Source: Capitulum mitella (lineage: Eukaryota > Arthropoda > Thecostraca > Pollicipedomorpha > Pollicipedidae). From it: 64,000 bases of DNA. Location: assembly GCA_030062745.1 (NCBI GenBank), contig CP099842.1, forward strand, positions 2,170,001 to 2,234,000, read 5' to 3'. Below are positions 1 through 13,200 of the stretch, one piece after another (the first letter of the stretch is position 1; each line of letters opens with the position of its first letter). The notes below the pieces were generated by a model. The model was not told the DNA's origin. It searched no databases and saw nothing but the letters and a program-made list of their open reading frames with translations. A program made the translations under genes and the position numbers.

Positions 1-1152
1 ATGGTCACGAGAATACCATGAAGCTTCTTTTGGTTTCGCTTGTCGGCTTACTTGTGCTACATCTGACCCGGATGTACGTGTTGACGTCCTTGTGCAGGTG
101 CGCTGTAGCTGATATTGAATCAATCGAGTACTTCTTTTAAGGAGGTGCTATTTTCCGGACGGTAATTTGTTTGCAAGGATGAACATCGCAGAGCTTGCTT
201 CTTACGGGGCAGCCATATAGTAGCCTGTATATGAATGCCATATGCGGTAGCCTACGTACACCGATAAGTGTTTTGTAGTCACCAGAAATTCATTTTGGCC
301 CTGACTTTTTTGTCTACGAACGTTCGGCGAACGAAGCAATTGTGGCATATGAAATATGTTCAAGTGCAGCTTCAGGGTTGCTCCATTGCGTTGGTGATCC
401 GCTCTAAGTCGACTCAGGGGTCTGACTGGCGTTACGCCTTACGGTCTAAGCGCGACTCTCCTCGCTTTTGTTTTACCAAAGCTCGACTTACCGGACTCTG
501 TGTTTTCGTGTGTTCGTTTTACCCGTATACCTGTCTCGAATGAAATATTAACCCATTACCTGGTATGATTCGTAAAATACATTGGCTGACTTGGCACAGT
601 CATGCTCGGTCAGGATCATTCGCAGTGTGTTAGCCGTTTTTGCAGTATTGCAAAGCTCATTACAGATGCCTTATTGTGATGCCGATATTCTGTGTTAGCG
701 CAGAATTATTACATGTGCCTTAGTGTCGTAGAAAGTGAATGCCATTGCCAGGGCAGCGGCGGCCAACTGAAGGCATACTATTCATTGTGGGCCGTTCAGT
801 GAAGTTTTTACTTTTTGCAGCAGGAACTGCCCACCTACAGTGAACATTTTTGAGGAGCGACTTTCCACAGTTGTGTTTTGCCTGATGGCCACTATTGTCG
901 TATGACTGCCTGCTTGCGGAAATTTGGCGTCTGTTTTGAGCGGTCCTGCTTTTATTCTTATTCCGGAAAAGCGCAGTGTGAACAAACAATCTAACCACCT
1001 TAACAGCATGTTATTAAAAATGATGGAAGAAAGAGGACGGAGGTCCGCATCAGTCCAAACATGCTATTTGTGTTTTTTAAGCGTCCTTGTTTTCCGAACT
1101 CCTGCACTTGACCTGGCGAGATCCGCTTTCTAGATGATCTGCGTCGTTGCAG
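1..1152. other. No gene recognised; upstream of or intronic to the zinc-finger gene
   Basis: Short open frames occur here, but none has a recognisable domain or coherent splice sites. The first securely coding base is at 1153. Earlier exons of the zinc-finger gene, including the one supplying the first zinc-binding cysteine, must lie upstream, either here unrecognised or outside the window. Confidence 0.4.
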
Positions 1153-3504
1153 GTATGTGGCAAGTCGTTCGCGCGAGCCGACTACCTGAAGATTCACCAG
1201 CGACTGCACGAGACGTCGGCACCTCGCCGCCAGTGCCAGCACTGCGACAGGTCCTTCAGCAACACCAGCAACCTGCGCTCCCACCTGAGGGTGCGTCCAT
1301 CGCTGTACACACCCGGCACAGGGAGTGTGTTTCCCTGCACACGCTGTGCGCAGAGCGCATCTGGTGCTGTACACAGTTGCTTGTGTGTGCACACTAAAAT
1401 GCCATGTTATAGCGCATATAACACTCCGTTCTCCAGCCTTAAGGTGTTTGTAAAGTTGTGTCTAGTACTGTGTGCGTTGTGAAATACTATCGAAAACAGC
1501 CGGCCTTAGACTACTTCCGAAGGCGGCTGATTAGCCAGATCGTCGCTTTTCGCGTTTACACACACGACCCACCTTGCAGGTCATCTGTGGCTGTTGGTTT
1601 AGAGCGTCACTTGCAATCGCCGTGCGCGCTGAAATTGGATTGTTTGGGGGATTTGATTGAAATCAGTCATGGACTATTCCTAGATAGCGCTGCACGCTTC
1701 GCTTGTTTTCTAAGGGGGCAGTGTCATGTTTGTGTAGCATTGGCAGATATTTGAAGTCTGAACGTCTTGCAGCGATACAAATTTAGCCCAGTAACGTTCG
1801 TAGTTTTTCGCATTGTAGCGTCCATTTTACCCCAGCGAGTCGCAATTCAGTAATTTCCCGCAAGTAATAATCCAGCGTTTGAGTTTCTGAACAGTCCCGC
1901 ATGTGCTGTGATCGCGGAGTTGTGCTGCGCCCACCACGAAATCAGTTGTTGGCGTCGCGTAGGTGTCACGTGGATGGCTCGTATACGAACCGATTTCAAA
2001 AACTGATGTGCTACCGCGGTCACACACTGCGAAAAAAAGTGCAGGAAGCACGAGGCCTTTCGGAGCAACGGTTGGAGACGACCTCTTACCTCGCACGGCC
2101 TTCCCGTTTTCCATATTGCGGTAATGGTGTACGTTTTCCTGTTTTGCTCGGGTCACTTAGGCCGACCCTGTACGGGAGTCCTGAAATGCGTCGATGAACA
2201 TTACGGCGCTTGTGAAAATTTAACGGCCGTGACCCTACCGTTTAGCCGTCATTGCCCTTACACAGCACGATTGGCGGGCGAAGGAAGGGTAATTGGATAT
2301 TTTCACACTTTATACTTTCAGCCCGTGTTGCGTCAAAGAATGTACACACGGGTTCCAAGATGATGCACAAACTGATATGGCCACATTGACGTGGTGCGTA
2401 GCCAGTAAGGAGTACTTAACGCAGTTTACGCTTGCCTTACCGTACAGTCAAACCCGTAAAAACCCCAGCTCAGATGACGTCCAGCACTGAGCAGTTCCAC
2501 TTCGCAAGGCTCTCGAGATTGCATACTGCTGAGTCCCAATCGAAGTTCCGTCATACTGAGACAGAGTGAATTCCTGTATCCCGGCAGCATATTTGCCGTT
2601 TGAACTGTTCACTGTTCGCTACTCGCTTCACTGTGAACTGTTCGTGTGTGTCATTTACGGTAAGGTATTGAATGTCGTGCCCCACGATGCGGTGAGGATT
2701 ATTCTGTTTGAGATACTGAGAACATGCCAGGGATGCTGGTAAACGTGCCATCCAGATGGAGTTCTTGTTTTCCAACCATGGCAAACCCTTTTTGTGTAGC
2801 CTTGTAAGACCATTTTAGGTTTTTTATGATGAACTGTTGTGTACTTACAGTACAGTGGTAACCTCTGTGGAGATGGGGGAACGTAATTTCCGCCTCGTTT
2901 CTTTTCATGCATCGCCATAGGCTTTATGTTAAAGTTTCCCAAAGTTGGGGACTTTAAGAAGTTGCCTCCCGTTCCCTCACCCCCCCCCCCCGGCTCCTAC
3001 GCCCCTTTGTACAAATCAGCATGAACGACTGACGTTGAGCCATTGCCTCAGAATTATTCTTTAAGGAAAGTTTTAAACAGACAGAGAGTTTCTTACTTGT
3101 TACCTTTTGTGGTTTTCAGCTTAGGCCTCCACCCTCAGTTCTACACTGGGGGGACTGGGTATCCCCTCACTGTGTTATATTTCCAACTAAAGCGGTAAAA
3201 AGCCTTTAGCTAGCTCCCTGAATGCGGTTCTGAAGCTGAAATCACGCTGTCTGCCAGTCTTCGTCATCGTCCGTATTTGTTCACGATAAGTCGCCAGGCC
3301 CTGCCATGCGTACCGAGTGTGAACGAGCCGTTATCTCCGGCGGTGTTTGCACCGTCGGCCACTTCCGAGTGGCCGACTCTGTTCTGACCGCAGCCTCTGT
3401 CTGAGCTGGAGCGTCCGCTCTCTGTGTTCCAGCTGCACACCGGAGAGCGGCCGTTCGTGTGCCACCGGTGCAGCCGTCAGTTCCACCGAGCGGACAAACT
3501 GAGG
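1153..3504 (+). CDS. C2H2 zinc-finger protein, internal exons (partial gene)
   Basis: Two exons join in phase 0: 1153-1290 (46 codons) and 3433-3504 (24 codons). Exon one begins VCGKSFARADYLKIHQRLH, a classical finger lacking only its first cysteine, and continues with CQHCDRSF and SNLRSHLR. Exon two begins LHTGERPFVCHRC and ends FHRADKLR. The join gives CxxC-x12-HLRLH followed by the TGERPF linker, which confirms the splice (AG at 1151-1152, GT at 1291; AG at 3431-3432, GT at 3505). The last finger still needs its two histidines from a later exon. Products of this family are usually nuclear DNA-binding proteins; the specific orthologue cannot be named. The gene is partial: its start and end were not found. 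The region just after 3504 repeats the exon end and its donor. Confidence 0.75.
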
Positions 3505-3660
3505 GTGAGGCTCTCCGCCTGCAACAGTGCGGATAGGGAGGGGCAGCTGCCCTGGGCTGACAAACGGAGGGAGAGGGTCTCCACCTGCAGACGGGCAGGT
3601 GGTCCACCGAGTAGACAGGCAGAGGGTGAGGGTCCACCGAGCAGACCCTCATGCCCCTGG
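3505..3660 (+). repeat. Tandem copies spanning the zinc-finger exon end and donor
   Basis: The exon end CACCGAGCGGACAAACTGAG plus its GGTGAGG donor is echoed near 3604-3631 as CACCGAGTAGACAGGCAGAG plus GGTGAGG. An intermediate copy near 3560-3595 has GACAAACGGAGGGAGAGG. The second perfect donor would extend the exon by 121 nt and change frame. Confidence 0.65.
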
Positions 3661-4810
3661 TTTCCCCCTGCAGTAGTGGAGATGGGGAATTTTCGCCAGG
3701 ATGTTGATAGGAGGACGAGGCTGACTACGGCGGCCACGTCCTTCTCTGACGTGGCGGAAAGGCTTATCGGTTTTTCCTCTAGAAAATGTTGAAAATCCTT
3801 GTGAATATGGAAGTGGACATAATCAATGCTCACTTCTCTAATGGATGTTTCACTAAGCATAGCAATAATGGATGTTTCACAAAGCATTTGCCAGCATTCG
3901 TTATTTGGCCGCCTTCTACGGTGGTGGGAACGACCCCCCAGCCATTTCCAAACCCAACGTGATGGGGCGACAGGATAGAAACGAGTGTATAAGTTGGTCC
4001 TTAAGCTAAACCATGATACACAGCTGATTATTTTAGGTGAAACGATGACCTCACTGGTGGCCTCAAAGGTCATGTCTGGTATTTATTTGATCCTCTGAGA
4101 TGTAACCCATGAATCGCTTTTAAGATACCAGAAACAACTTTGGACAATAAATAAGAGCTGTATTTGCTGTTTGTATGCATACAAGCATTTCCGATCACAT
4201 TATAGCCTCTCCAACGTCGATTAAAGGTCAATAATGTCAGTGGCCCCATTGATGAATCTGAGTCGCGGTAACTTTCACGTATAGAGGGATTTAGTGTATT
4301 GACATTGATGTTTAAGGCTGAGGACGACGTAATATCGCAAAATTCATACAACGCCCTTCATCCGATTAGGATTGTCGCCTTACTATTATTTCTCCTTGAC
4401 ATGCCCTTGAGTAAGGGGCCATAGGTCAATGACTTTTCAGGGTACTGACTTCAAAAATTTCAGAGTACGTCAGAATGGTGTAGATTCAACGGTGCAAAAT
4501 GTCATAGCGATCCGAACGATCATTTGGGACAACTGGCGAAAAACCTTGGGGGAGGGGCTTCAGGCCGCCTTGTATTCGTGAGGGTTAAAGTTTGCTTATG
4601 AGATAAATTGAGTTTGTTTGAATTGTTTCTTTTGCCATATGTGGATCAAACACGGAAAGGTTGATGGGGATCATGGGGAAAAATTATTTTGAAGAGCTCT
4701 GGGACTTGCGAATGCACCGGGGGACTAATCACAGTTTTATTATATTATATGAGACTAATTCGCTTTTTATTATAGCCTCATGGTCTTGTAACTAATTGTC
4801 CGTTCTTTAG
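3661..4810. other. Intron or intergenic DNA, nothing recognised
   Basis: AT-richer DNA without a recognisable exon, repeat array or terminal inverted repeats. At least one further zinc-finger exon is expected downstream of 3504 but was not identified here. Confidence 0.35.
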
Positions 4811-4976
4811 TGCAGAGTTGTATGCATGGGTACGTCATCCCGATGCCTCAGCTCGTGCCGGTTTTCAGGAGCACCTGTCCAAGCAGCACGGAGAGCGATC
4901 CGCTCGACGCGGGCGGGCGTCACGAAACGTTACGTCACGCGACGGCGCGGCTCGGAGCGCACTGCCTCGGTCGTGA
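4811..4976 (+). CDS. Candidate terminal zinc-finger exon (weak)
   Basis: One frame reads AELYAWVRHPDASARAGF, then QEHLSKQHGERSARRG, and stops with TGA at 4974-4976. The F-x2-HL-x3-H spacing resembles the back half of a C2H2 finger, and a possible acceptor (TTCTTTAG) precedes it. The entry phase does not match the phase-0 end at 3504, so a missing exon would be required between them. This could be chance in GC-rich DNA. Confidence 0.2.
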
Positions 4977-5467
4977 CCGTCACGCCACGGCGCTGCGGCC
5001 GTGAGCCGGTCGTGCGGCCGGCTGTCGTCACCCTGGACACGTGGGCCCGTGCACGGTACAGCCACGTGACCCGCTTCGTGGGCGGCGCGGCCTGGCGCCT
5101 GGTGTCAGGTGGTCTGCTTCCCGTCGTAACAGATGTCGCTGGCGTCGCCAGTCCCGGGGGTGTTGCGAGAGCGTCAGTGGGCTAACCGGTGGGATTTTCG
5201 GCGCTCCTGACAGCCAGGAAGCTGGCCAGTTCCGGTCACGTGCCCCGGTGGCGATAACGGTCGCGGGGGTCATCCGATCGGATACTTTTTTTCTGCGAGG
5301 TGACTGTGTTTGTGCGATCGCATTGCCTTTGGGTTTTTCCATTGGATTACTTGGTTTCGTTGTGTTTTGTGCTACGGCGTACATTGCGAATCACATCGCA
5401 TACTTTTGTGTCACTTTGTCCCGTTGAGGAACTTGTTGTGATGATGGAATCCTGCTGCAAAGGATTT

Positions 5468-6222
5468 TAGGGCAAAAGTTCGTATAGCGGAAGCTCGTCG
5501 GACAAAACTTCTTTGTGCTGAAGTTTGTCGTGTAAAAGTTCGTCTAGGGCAATAGTTCGTCTAGGACGGAAGTTTGTCTTGCAAGAGTTCGTCGAGGACA
5601 AAAGTTCGTCTAGGGCAGTGGTTTGTCTGGGACAAAAGTTCTTCTCGCAGAGGTTTGTCTAGGACAAGAGTTCGTGTTAGGCAAAAGCTTGTTTGGGGCA
5701 AAAGTTTTCTAGGACAAGTTTGCCTCGCAAATGAAAAATGTTCGTTTTGCAAAAGATTGGTATGGAAAAGGTTCTTAAGAAAAAGGTTCGTAAGGGAAAA
5801 CCTTCGTAAGGAAAAGACTTCGTAACCAATACTTCATAAACTAAGGTTCGTGTCGGGCAAGGTTCGTGTCGGAAAAAGAACGGACCTAAAATTGTAACCT
5901 AATCTAGCCCAACCTAACCCAACCTTTTGCCTGTGATGAGCTTTTGTCCCAGATGAACTTTTGTCCTAAACGAATTTCTGCGAGACGAACTTTTGCCTTG
6001 GACAGACTTTTGTCCGTGACGAACTGATGGCCTATACGAACTTTTGCTGGACGAACTTTTGTCCTAGAAGAACTTTGGCGAGACCAACTTTATTGGTACG
6101 AACTTTCGCGAGCCGAACGTTTGCCCAAGACCAACTTTTGTCTGATAAGCTTTTGTCCTTACGAACTATTACCCGGCGAACTATTGCCATACGAACTTAA
6201 GTCCGACGAAGCTCTGCCCGGA
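5468..6222. mobile_element. Foldback-like inverted repeat of short tandem repeats
   Basis: From about 5468 to 5870 a degenerate unit of roughly 17-20 bp, GGACAAAAGTTCGTCTA, recurs about twenty times. From about 5935 to 6222 the complementary unit (TAGACGAACTTTTGTCC-like) recurs. The two arms are therefore reverse complements of each other. They are separated by about 60 bp holding AACCTAATC/AACCTAACCCAACC. Inverted arms made of direct tandem repeats are the hallmark of Foldback-type elements in Drosophila. No coding capacity was seen and target-site duplications were not resolved. A purely local inverted minisatellite is the alternative. Confidence 0.55.
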
Positions 6223-6713
6223 AACCGCTGCAGCGTGGTTTGTGTTGGTCGTCCACGGCCCGCACGCCTCTACACCGCGTTGGTTCTGGGAGCCCAGCGT
6301 TAGGGCGGCCCGGTGTGCCATTCGCCGCGGGAGTTTTCTGCAGCGTCTCAGGGGCGTGTTATCGGCCAGCAGAAACGGTCGTTACTGGTCCGCCGCGCCG
6401 CGTGTCGTAACGCTGCTGTCGGCACAGCGCGCTGATTAAGACACAGTCGTGTGGCGCCGCGGACGCCATCTGTTCCCGGCCGGGCGAGACGGTCGTGAAC
6501 GGCTGCGAACTGCCGCTTTGTGTGGTGGCCAACCGTGTGGCCGTGTGTACGTGCCGGCTGTGATGAAACGCTCGCCGGAAACTGGGCATGCCTCCTGTTT
6601 CTCTTCAAGTACAAAGCTTTGCAGCAATACATGTCATTATGACGGTGACCGTGTCGTCGTCTTCCCCTTGAGTAACAGGGCATATGGATCGTAAACAAAT
6701 CGAAAGTCCACAG
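6223..6713. other. Spacer between foldback element and S28 gene 3' end
   Basis: GC-rich spacer with no recognised gene, probably including the 3' flank of the minus-strand peptidase gene. Confidence 0.4.
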
Positions 6714-6719
6714 TTTATT
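6714..6719 (-). promoter_or_regulatory. Candidate polyadenylation signal of the S28 gene
   Basis: AATAAA on the minus strand, about 190 nt beyond the TGA stop at 6911-6909. Distance and orientation suit a 3' UTR signal. A downstream GU-rich element was not assessed. Confidence 0.5.
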
Positions 6720-6908
6720 ACGTGCTGTGGTGCCGGACATCCGCAGCAAAACAACTGCAGGCTGTTCTAACACTGACACACAGTTCTATATCCGCTGCGA
6801 TGCGAGTACAAAGAGTCAATGGTCGGGTCATCATCGTAAAATGCAGTCAGCAAGTTCTCGTCTACATCTGCCACGCGCCGAATCGACGTTCCGTAAACGC
6901 CGAGATCG

Positions 6909-9900
6909 TCACCACCTGGTCTTGGCGGCGTTGAAGGCGTTCCGGTCCTTGGTCTTCTCGTACTGCTTGATCCAGACGCCGATGAACTCGCGGTGCACGC
7001 GCCGCGCCTGGATGACGTCCTCTGGGTCGGCTGGGTCTGAGCCCCGCAGGTCCAGGTGGTGTGCACCCTGAGGCGAGTCCGGAGGGTGGTTACAGACGGG
7101 CAAATAACTGGCAGTAGGTGAACGGGTGTCTGTTGCGGAAATGATGCGATGCTCCAAGCAGCAGCTTTGGTTCAGTATGTTCCAGTCGTAGCAGACGCAT
7201 GTACTCTGAATACACAAGCTGGACGGCAGTAAAGTTCTACGTTTCGTGAGAACACGGCAGCGCACAGTTGTCGATAGCTGATCTGCGCAAGGTGACGTAA
7301 TCTGTTTCGTTAGGTGCTGCCCTGTGAGGAAAAGGTGACAATTCGTGACAATGGGCTGGCAAGTTTTGGAGACAGCAGGGCGCGAGAAGTTCACAAACGG
7401 AATTCTGCATTCACAGCAGACCGCATCCCTCAACTCCTCGGTCTTTTACGACTTCCGGAGACGAAGCCGGCCTGAAAGCCCGCAGCTTCTGGCCCGCTCC
7501 GCGCCGCGCGCGCCGCAAACGCCGCCGGCCACCCACGTTCGGTATGATGACGGCCACCAGCGAGTCGGAGAGCGAGCGCAGCACGCCGCCCGACGACCAC
7601 GGGTCCAGCAGGCCGTTGGCGAACACGATGTTGCTGCTGCCGGTGAGGTTGAGGCCGCCGTAGATGAGCGGCGCCATCAGCGCACGCGGCTGCACGTTGT
7701 GCCGCTCCCGGCAGCCGGCCGAGTATTCGGTCAGGTTCCACGGCGTCGGCGGGAACATGTCACGCACGCCGTCGTAGCACATGGGCATCACCATCTCGGT
7801 GCAGGCCTGGCGGCGGGGGCGCCGGGTGAGTCACCGTGCCGGGACTGGCAGCTGGGGCGGGAGCCGCGGAGAGGGGATTCACCGCCTCGAGACGAACGAC
7901 TGGTGACGGAGGACGCGGGAAGGTGTTCACCGTCTCGGATAAACGCCCGGGGAGCGGAGACGACTCCGTCGGGCGCCGGCCGCTGCTTCTCAGGAGCCGC
8001 TCGGCCGGCCGGCGGCGAAAGTTGGCGGGACGCGACAGGTGCGCGTGGCATCTGCCGCCCGAGCAGGCTCCCTGACAGCGAGCCGCTGCATAGTTGACGG
8101 CTCCGACGCAGCGGCGTGCGCGCTGAGGCGACCACCCGTCATCCTCCTGCCGACATACTTCCACCCAAGGTCCGTCTCCACGGCGTCGGGGACATCTGAG
8201 CAGTAGTTGGGCAGGAATTTAAAGACGTCGAGGTTTTGTTCGTTTAATTGTGCATTAGGTGATATCCTGTATTAACAACTAAAATCATTGTTGAATTGAT
8301 TAACTATGCTAAGAAATGCATTATTTCATTCGTCTGTATGCGGCATCCCATGCCTTCCACGTGCAGCGTTTATTTGCGTCGCCTTCTGGGGATGGCTGTC
8401 AGTATCGTTTCAGTTTGCATAACGTGCGTGCAGTAACGTCATCCGCGGCTCCCGGCGTCGGAGGCAAACGTGGGGCATGTGTTGCTGTGTTTTGAAATGC
8501 GGCTTACGTCATTAGTCATGCATCCCTGCAATATAGATTCAAAGAACTCGGTGCAAAACGACAGTTCCGTAACAGCGTTCGCATTAGTTCTGTGACAATT
8601 TTGCGAGTGTGACGGTTTCCCCCTGGCCGCTCGGGCATCCTCAGTCCTCACCTGGAAGTCCCAGCCGTCATCGCCCAGCGACGGCGTGCCCTGGCTGCCG
8701 GTGTCCGTGCAGCTGGCGTCGCCCGTGTAGTTGAAGTAAAGGTTGATGACGTCGTAGATGTTGGTCAGCAGCGACTTGTCGTCATTGCCGTGGTCGTCGT
8801 GCAGGAAGGAGCAGGCCACCTGTGGCGAGACGCCAGTGAAGTTCAACTGAACGCCGACGTAATCATCTATATTTACATAGCCACGGGAGACGCTTTGTTT
8901 GATAACATGGATTACTGGCGCTGATGGCTTTAACATGATATCGACTACCGGCTGCATCCTGTCTTACAATAGACAAGGCCTTGAAGTACCATCGACATGC
9001 TGCAGACTCGGCACGGAATTTTCAGACAACTTCGGTCGCGGTCACGTCCACCTGTCATCGAGCAATCAGTTTCGGGGTTGACACCCATTTCACTGCGGCT
9101 GTCCCATCAGAAATAATTGCCGGAACGAGATCGGTATTCCACTGAGACAATTTTGACGTCTGGAGATTGTCACGGAAGCGCAGCGATAAGTCGCATTCCT
9201 GTGCTTGTGCAGTCTAGAAATTCGTGGAACATGTTCCAGCACAATAAGTCTAGTCATCCACAGCAATGTTGTGGGCGGCGCACAGTTCGGTACTATTTAC
9301 TCCTAAAACGAAGGCCGCTGCCACGCAAATGGCGATCAAGCGAACAATGTCCTCGTCCTGTACAAAGGACGTCATTCACTGGCCGTTGGCGCCATATTCC
9401 GCAGCGTTTCTGGGTTCCCCAGCCCAAATAACTGACCAGCTCCATGACCCTTGGAAGGACTCGTACAAAGTCGCAGCCCCTAGCTCCATGTCCCAAGCAT
9501 CGGTCAGCGGAGACAAGCGCACTTCGCTCGTGTTGCAGACATTGGCCAGCGGAGACAAGACATCTTAGCTCGTGTCCCAGACGTCGGTCAGCGAAGATAG
9601 GCTCACCTTGACGGGGTAGGCCGGAAGCGGGGAGAGGAAGCTGGCCGGGTACGGGTAGTCGATCATGGCGAAGTTGGTGTACATGTCGTTGAGCCACTGT
9701 TTGAAGTCGACAAGCTGGGAGGCGTTCAGCGGCTGGCAGAGACGCCACGCGTCAGTCAGCCAGTCCAGACCGTCCTCTGGCGGCGGCAGGAGACGGAGCA
9801 CGGGTCAGTCACGGTGCTGAGCTGGACTGAGCTGAGCTGGATTGAACTGAGCTGAACTGGCCTGAGCTGAACGTCAGGTCAGCACCAGACCACGAGGTGT

Positions 9901-10069
9901 TTACAGTCACGATAAGCGATGGTGATCACATTGAGCTCGACGAGGTCGAGTTAGCTATCGAGTTCATTTTGCATTCGCGTATAAAAAAGATAAACAAGAT
10001 GCGTAAATGCTTCACGAAAAGAGTCAACCTTTCATTCATCATGAATTTTTCGTGCCATCCGTGCGTTTC

Positions 10070-10128
<59 letters not shown>

Positions 10129-10173
10129 ATAGAGAATTATGATATATTCCTACTGTACATATGTAGCAGGAAA

Positions 10174-10220
<47 letters not shown>

Positions 10221-13200
10221 TACTAGACTGGAGGTGTGCAACCAAAAGGCGTGGAGCATACGAACATATAAAGTCGGTGAGTCTTTCGCTTCTTTTTTCA
10301 TTTTTCCATCCAACCTCCACCCAAACGTCATTCTCTCTGAGTTTACAAAACTTTCCATGAAATAAAAAAATACAGCGTCGGCAAAACTGCCTAAAGCAAT
10401 CTTGCTTCTTAACCTCCAAATGGCTGGGGCAACCTAAGGACGAAGTGGATACGGCAGACTGGTGCAGCTCAATTGAGCTCAGTTGAGCCCATCTCTCAGC
10501 TTATCAGTGACAACGCGAGATACCCGGTGCAGGCAGTCCAAAACGTTTCGAGAACGAAATCTATCGGAGCCCGCAGTGTGTAGCGACAGAACCATTGTCA
10601 TCAGTGCCTCCAGCAGTGCCCGCCACTGCAGGGCGCCGGGTGTGGGCACCCCTCCCACGGTGGTCATCCCCGCCGTCGCCAGGAGGGGGCGCGCTCCGAC
10701 GGCGGTCGCTCCGCCGCCACCGTCCACATTGAGCCTCCACTTGCGGCCCGGACGGCGGCGGCGGCGCCAGCCCGCAAACTGCCGCCAGATGACGCCTGCT
10801 GGTGCCGGCGTCAACGGACCTCACGCGCCAGCCGGGCAGGCACCGGTGACGTTTGCACCGGGGATGACGTCAGCGGCAGGAGGGAGTGCACGGCGCTCAG
10901 GACGGCGGCGGCGAGAACAGGGACGTCGTGGGCCGCGCGGTCGGTGGAGAGCCAGCAGACCGGCCGGCCGCCTCCGGCCGGGGCTGCTCTCCGCCGCGCG
11001 GTCACGGCCGGACTCGGCCTGGACCACGTACGGCTGGCGGCGAGCCGGTCGATGGCGTCCCAGGACTTGCGGATGACGCTGGGGCACTGCTTTCCTTCCT
11101 TGCCGAAGGTGTTGGTGACCACCTGGCCGAACGCCTCGCACGGCGTGATCCCCGTGAACTGAAGAATCGGCGCCGACGACGCGATGGCCCTGAAAGAAAA
11201 CGTACAAACTTCGACTAACGTAAACTCCGCGGACCCAAACTAGCTGAAAAGGAAGCCGCACGCGACTCACTTGCACTCCGCAAAAGGCTATCGGATAGCA
11301 GGCCGGTGCGATCGCACTGAAGGTCGAGAAGATACAAAGCCCGCATGCCAATCTTGCATCAGGCGAGGTCGGAACCCCCGGCCCGCCATCACTTCTGCTG
11401 GGCCGCGCTCGACCATGGGTCGATTACCGAGGTCAATCGATGAATTCCAGAGAACAGCTGGGGGCGTCACCGGTGTTGTTCGCCCGTGTTTTTCCGGCTG
11501 AGTCAGACCGACACCGGCGGACAGTGGCCACCATGGCACCTGCCCCCCCCCCCGAGCAACGCTGTGATCTGGCCCCGGTCTCGTGCTATGCCCAGCTGTC
11601 GCAGTCATGAAGGTTTCATGGCGCCAAGGTCTCTTGTGTGCGCTCGGTTTGACATATGCGTGGATGGTTCCAAATCTTGTCATGAATGATGGAAAGTTCG
11701 TCTTTGCTGACATTTTGGCGGGGATTTACGCTGCAGCGCACATGCAGCTGGTGTCTCCTTGACCCAGATATCTTGGTCAGCCTGTCCGTGACCCGGATAA
11801 ATCCCCGTTATCTGGGGTCCTGGCAGTTCCCTCGTACCTAGATTCATACAATTAACAAGTCCATCACCTCTTACGTTTATATGAACAGCATGCCCTTGAC
11901 TGAGCAGATCCTCCGTCCATCACGTCACTCGCTCCTGATTTGGACCCGACCAGCACGTTCCTCACCCCTGCACGACGTGGACCTGACCTCACCCCTGCAC
12001 GACGTGCGGGTACTTGACGCGGAACCAGGCGGCCAGCATGCCGCCGTACGAGCCGCCGAAGCTGATGACGGGGCTGGCGGCGGCGCCGGCCAGCGCGGCG
12101 CGCAGGTGCGTCAGCAGGTCGGCGTAGTCGGCCAGTGCCTGCTCCGAGGTCAGGTAGCCGGCCTGGGTCGGGTCCGCCAGCGAGACGTTCGGGTACGGCT
12201 GCGAGCGGCCGTAGTAGCGGTGCTCGGCAAACACCAGCAGCGCCGAGAACTCTGGCGCGATGTCGAACATGAACCCCTGCCGGCGGCCGCGGAAATGTTG
12301 GCGGATGGGGCATTTGGTGAACTGATGGTCGCAATCGACGAAAGAAGAAAGTAACGTTATTCTCTCTTTGATATATCCGGCGTTAACATATATTATTAGG
12401 CGTTCGGGTCATAAATGACCGTGCGCGAAGATTAAAACATGGAAATGAATATCCACAATCCCTTAGCATTTTGTCCATCTTCGTTCTTTTCGCTCAAACC
12501 CTTGTTCGCCATCCTAAACGGAGCATTTAAGCTTTCTGCGTCTTCCCGACAAGGCAGAGTTTACGGCTGAAGATGCGGGTTCGGAAAGAGCCATTGAGTG
12601 ACTGCGCGCCGTGTTTTGTGTCGGCAGAAAAACCTAACTCAAGAACTAGGCCACGCCTGCTGGCCGCAAGCCGCAGTCGACTTCCGCTTAAAAACAGCGT
12701 GGTTTGTCGCTGCGGTTTTCCACCGGAACAAAGACCGTTCGGCTGGCGATGTCCCAAACTGTTCTGGGCGGCTCGCTTGCTACAGGTTTTGTAGGCACAA
12801 AGTTACCGAATTGTGATGCTAGCATTGGACAATGTCTGGGCGAAGCTTGCTGGTCGAGCTACACAATAACAAGCGCGTGAGGTCGGAACTAAACGACCAC
12901 AGAAACTGAAAGCGTCCTTAAATACTGCTACAGTCATTCAGTCTGTTACGCCATTCATTTCGCGTCATCTCCTTGCGGTACACTGATAATCTGCCGGGTC
13001 ATCCGCATGGCTCTCACTTTCGTGAACGTCGTTACTTCCCAACTGAGGATCTGATCAAGGTTAAGATAGCCCGAAGTCCCTTTTGTGTTTGATTCAGATC
13101 GGCTCAAAAGATTTTAACTATCCTAAAAAAGGCAAAGAAAGGTCGACGAAAAAATGACAGACCAGCCTTTAAAGTCCCAAACATCGCAAACTGGCATTCG

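Noticed and set aside
9897-10419. Several open frames reading YIYIYI repeats on both strands
   Set aside because: They are translations of (TA)n microsatellites in an S28 intron. The same applies near 16.7, 23.8 and 40.4 kb.
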